Below the pieces are notes generated by a model, which was not told the origin of the DNA, did no database searches, and saw nothing but the letters and a program-made list of their open reading frames with translations. Made by a program: the position numbers and the translations under genes. From Aspidiotus rigidus (lineage: Eukaryota > Arthropoda > Insecta > Hemiptera > Diaspididae): DNA of 64,000 nucleotides. Of this stretch, positions 63,380-64,000 are shown one piece after another (the stretch's first letter is position 1; each line of letters opens with the position of its first letter). The stretch lies in contig JAVHKY010000004.1 of NCBI GenBank assembly GCA_035079385.1, positions 16,089,001 through 16,153,000 on the forward strand, given 5' to 3'.

Positions 63380-64000
63380 CTCCTAGAAACGAAAATCCAG
63401 AAGTTGGTGTGCGAAGCATGTTTTTCAGCTCCCTGATGTTCATCGAAGCTCGGTTTGAGAAGCTAACACCTTTCCTCTCCTATACAAAATCAAGGTCTCT
63501 ACATTTCTAAAGAGGTCAAGGCCGTCGATAAGATGACGAGCATAATTTTAGAAAATTCAGGGGAAGTTAACACTAACGTAGACATACGAGCGCAAACCTC
63601 AAAAAATTGAGGTCTTTTGAGCTTTTTCGAGTCCTTAAAAATATGAACATAGATTAATTCATAGATTGAAGGCATATCCATAAAAATTAGCGGGTTTCAA
63701 AAGCTCTCCAAAATTCTCAAGTCATGTAGAAAAATAAGGACGGGCATTAATGATTCATAGATTAGGGGTATGGGGGTCAAAAGTGGTCGTCCATGTTATC
63801 AAAACTTGAAAAAATGTCGACCTCCGAGCTATATATGATAAGAGGAAGACTTGGAAAAATATCAACATGATAAGAGGGGAACTTAGATAGTGAGGACAAA
63901 GTTCACCCTTCATTACAAAAATTTAACAAAAGTTAATACTACTCACAAAAGGCTCCCGTAAAACAGGTTCTCTGTTTGCCTGAATTAGCAAGGTTAATGA
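63380..64000. repeat. Dispersed repeat with a family-H-like end and module
   Basis: Contains GAGGTCAAGGCCGTCGAT (63,510), a reversed 45-bp-type module 'gtcgacctccgagctatata' then 'tgataagaggaagacttgg' (63,818-63,858), and a diverged H right end, CCGTAAAACAGGTTCTCTGTT (about 63,956-63,976). The element may continue beyond the window. Confidence 0.5.

Overview
The window is eukaryotic nuclear DNA and is almost entirely repetitive. Its retroelement set (RTE-type and Jockey/CR1-type LINEs, Penelope-like elements with GIY-YIG endonuclease, a Ginger-type integrase element, Tigger/pogo, MULE and hAT-like MITEs) and AT-rich sequence suggest an arthropod, most likely an insect. The species cannot be told from the sequence. 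I found no convincing complete host gene in 64 kb; the best hint is one short candidate exon at 14,415-14,479.

Layout. 1-981: 3' end of an RTE-like LINE. 4.7-6.6 kb: a 104-bp tandem repeat, a hAT-like MITE with a perfect 8-bp target duplication, and a short copy of a repeat family called H here. 7.6-9.4 kb: a decayed Penelope-like element (PLE) with an inverted partial 3' copy attached. 10,114-14,394: a full-length LINE with a 13-bp target duplication, intact ORF1, and ORF2 broken by one TGA. 15.7-19.3 kb: a nearly intact Jockey/CR1-type LINE on the minus strand. 21.5-23.4 kb: a second PLE on the minus strand, with one TGA just before its YVDD motif. 24.4-25.8 kb: a MULE remnant. 26.9-30.2 kb: the first copy of a repeat called B here, split by a 2.56-kb copy of family H that carries about 53 units of a 45-bp minisatellite. 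34.1-35.9 kb: B copy 2, inverted. 40.2-46.4 kb: B copy 3, expanded by about 8.5 near-identical 587-bp units. 46.36-46.49 kb: a tRNA-derived foldback. 46.8-50.7 kb: a Tigger remnant, a long-TIR element with a nested hAT-like MITE, and a Ginger-type element with about 375-bp inverted ends. 50.9-52.2 kb: a GTCGA-rich TIR element with a nested MITE. 53.8-54.6 kb: inverted clusters of a GAGTTGAGTCCC motif. 52-64 kb is otherwise old dispersed repeat sequence rich in TGACGTCA.

Main theme. Families H and B share an unusual architecture: asymmetric subterminal inverted repeats, a small hairpin beyond one of them, and tandem repeats in the middle. This resembles non-autonomous Helentron/DINE-1-type elements. 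The B sequence at 40.29 kb provides an empty-site comparison for the H insertion at 26.99 kb. In this window these elements appear to have seeded two different satellite arrays, and a related 45-bp module recurs inside several otherwise different repeats.
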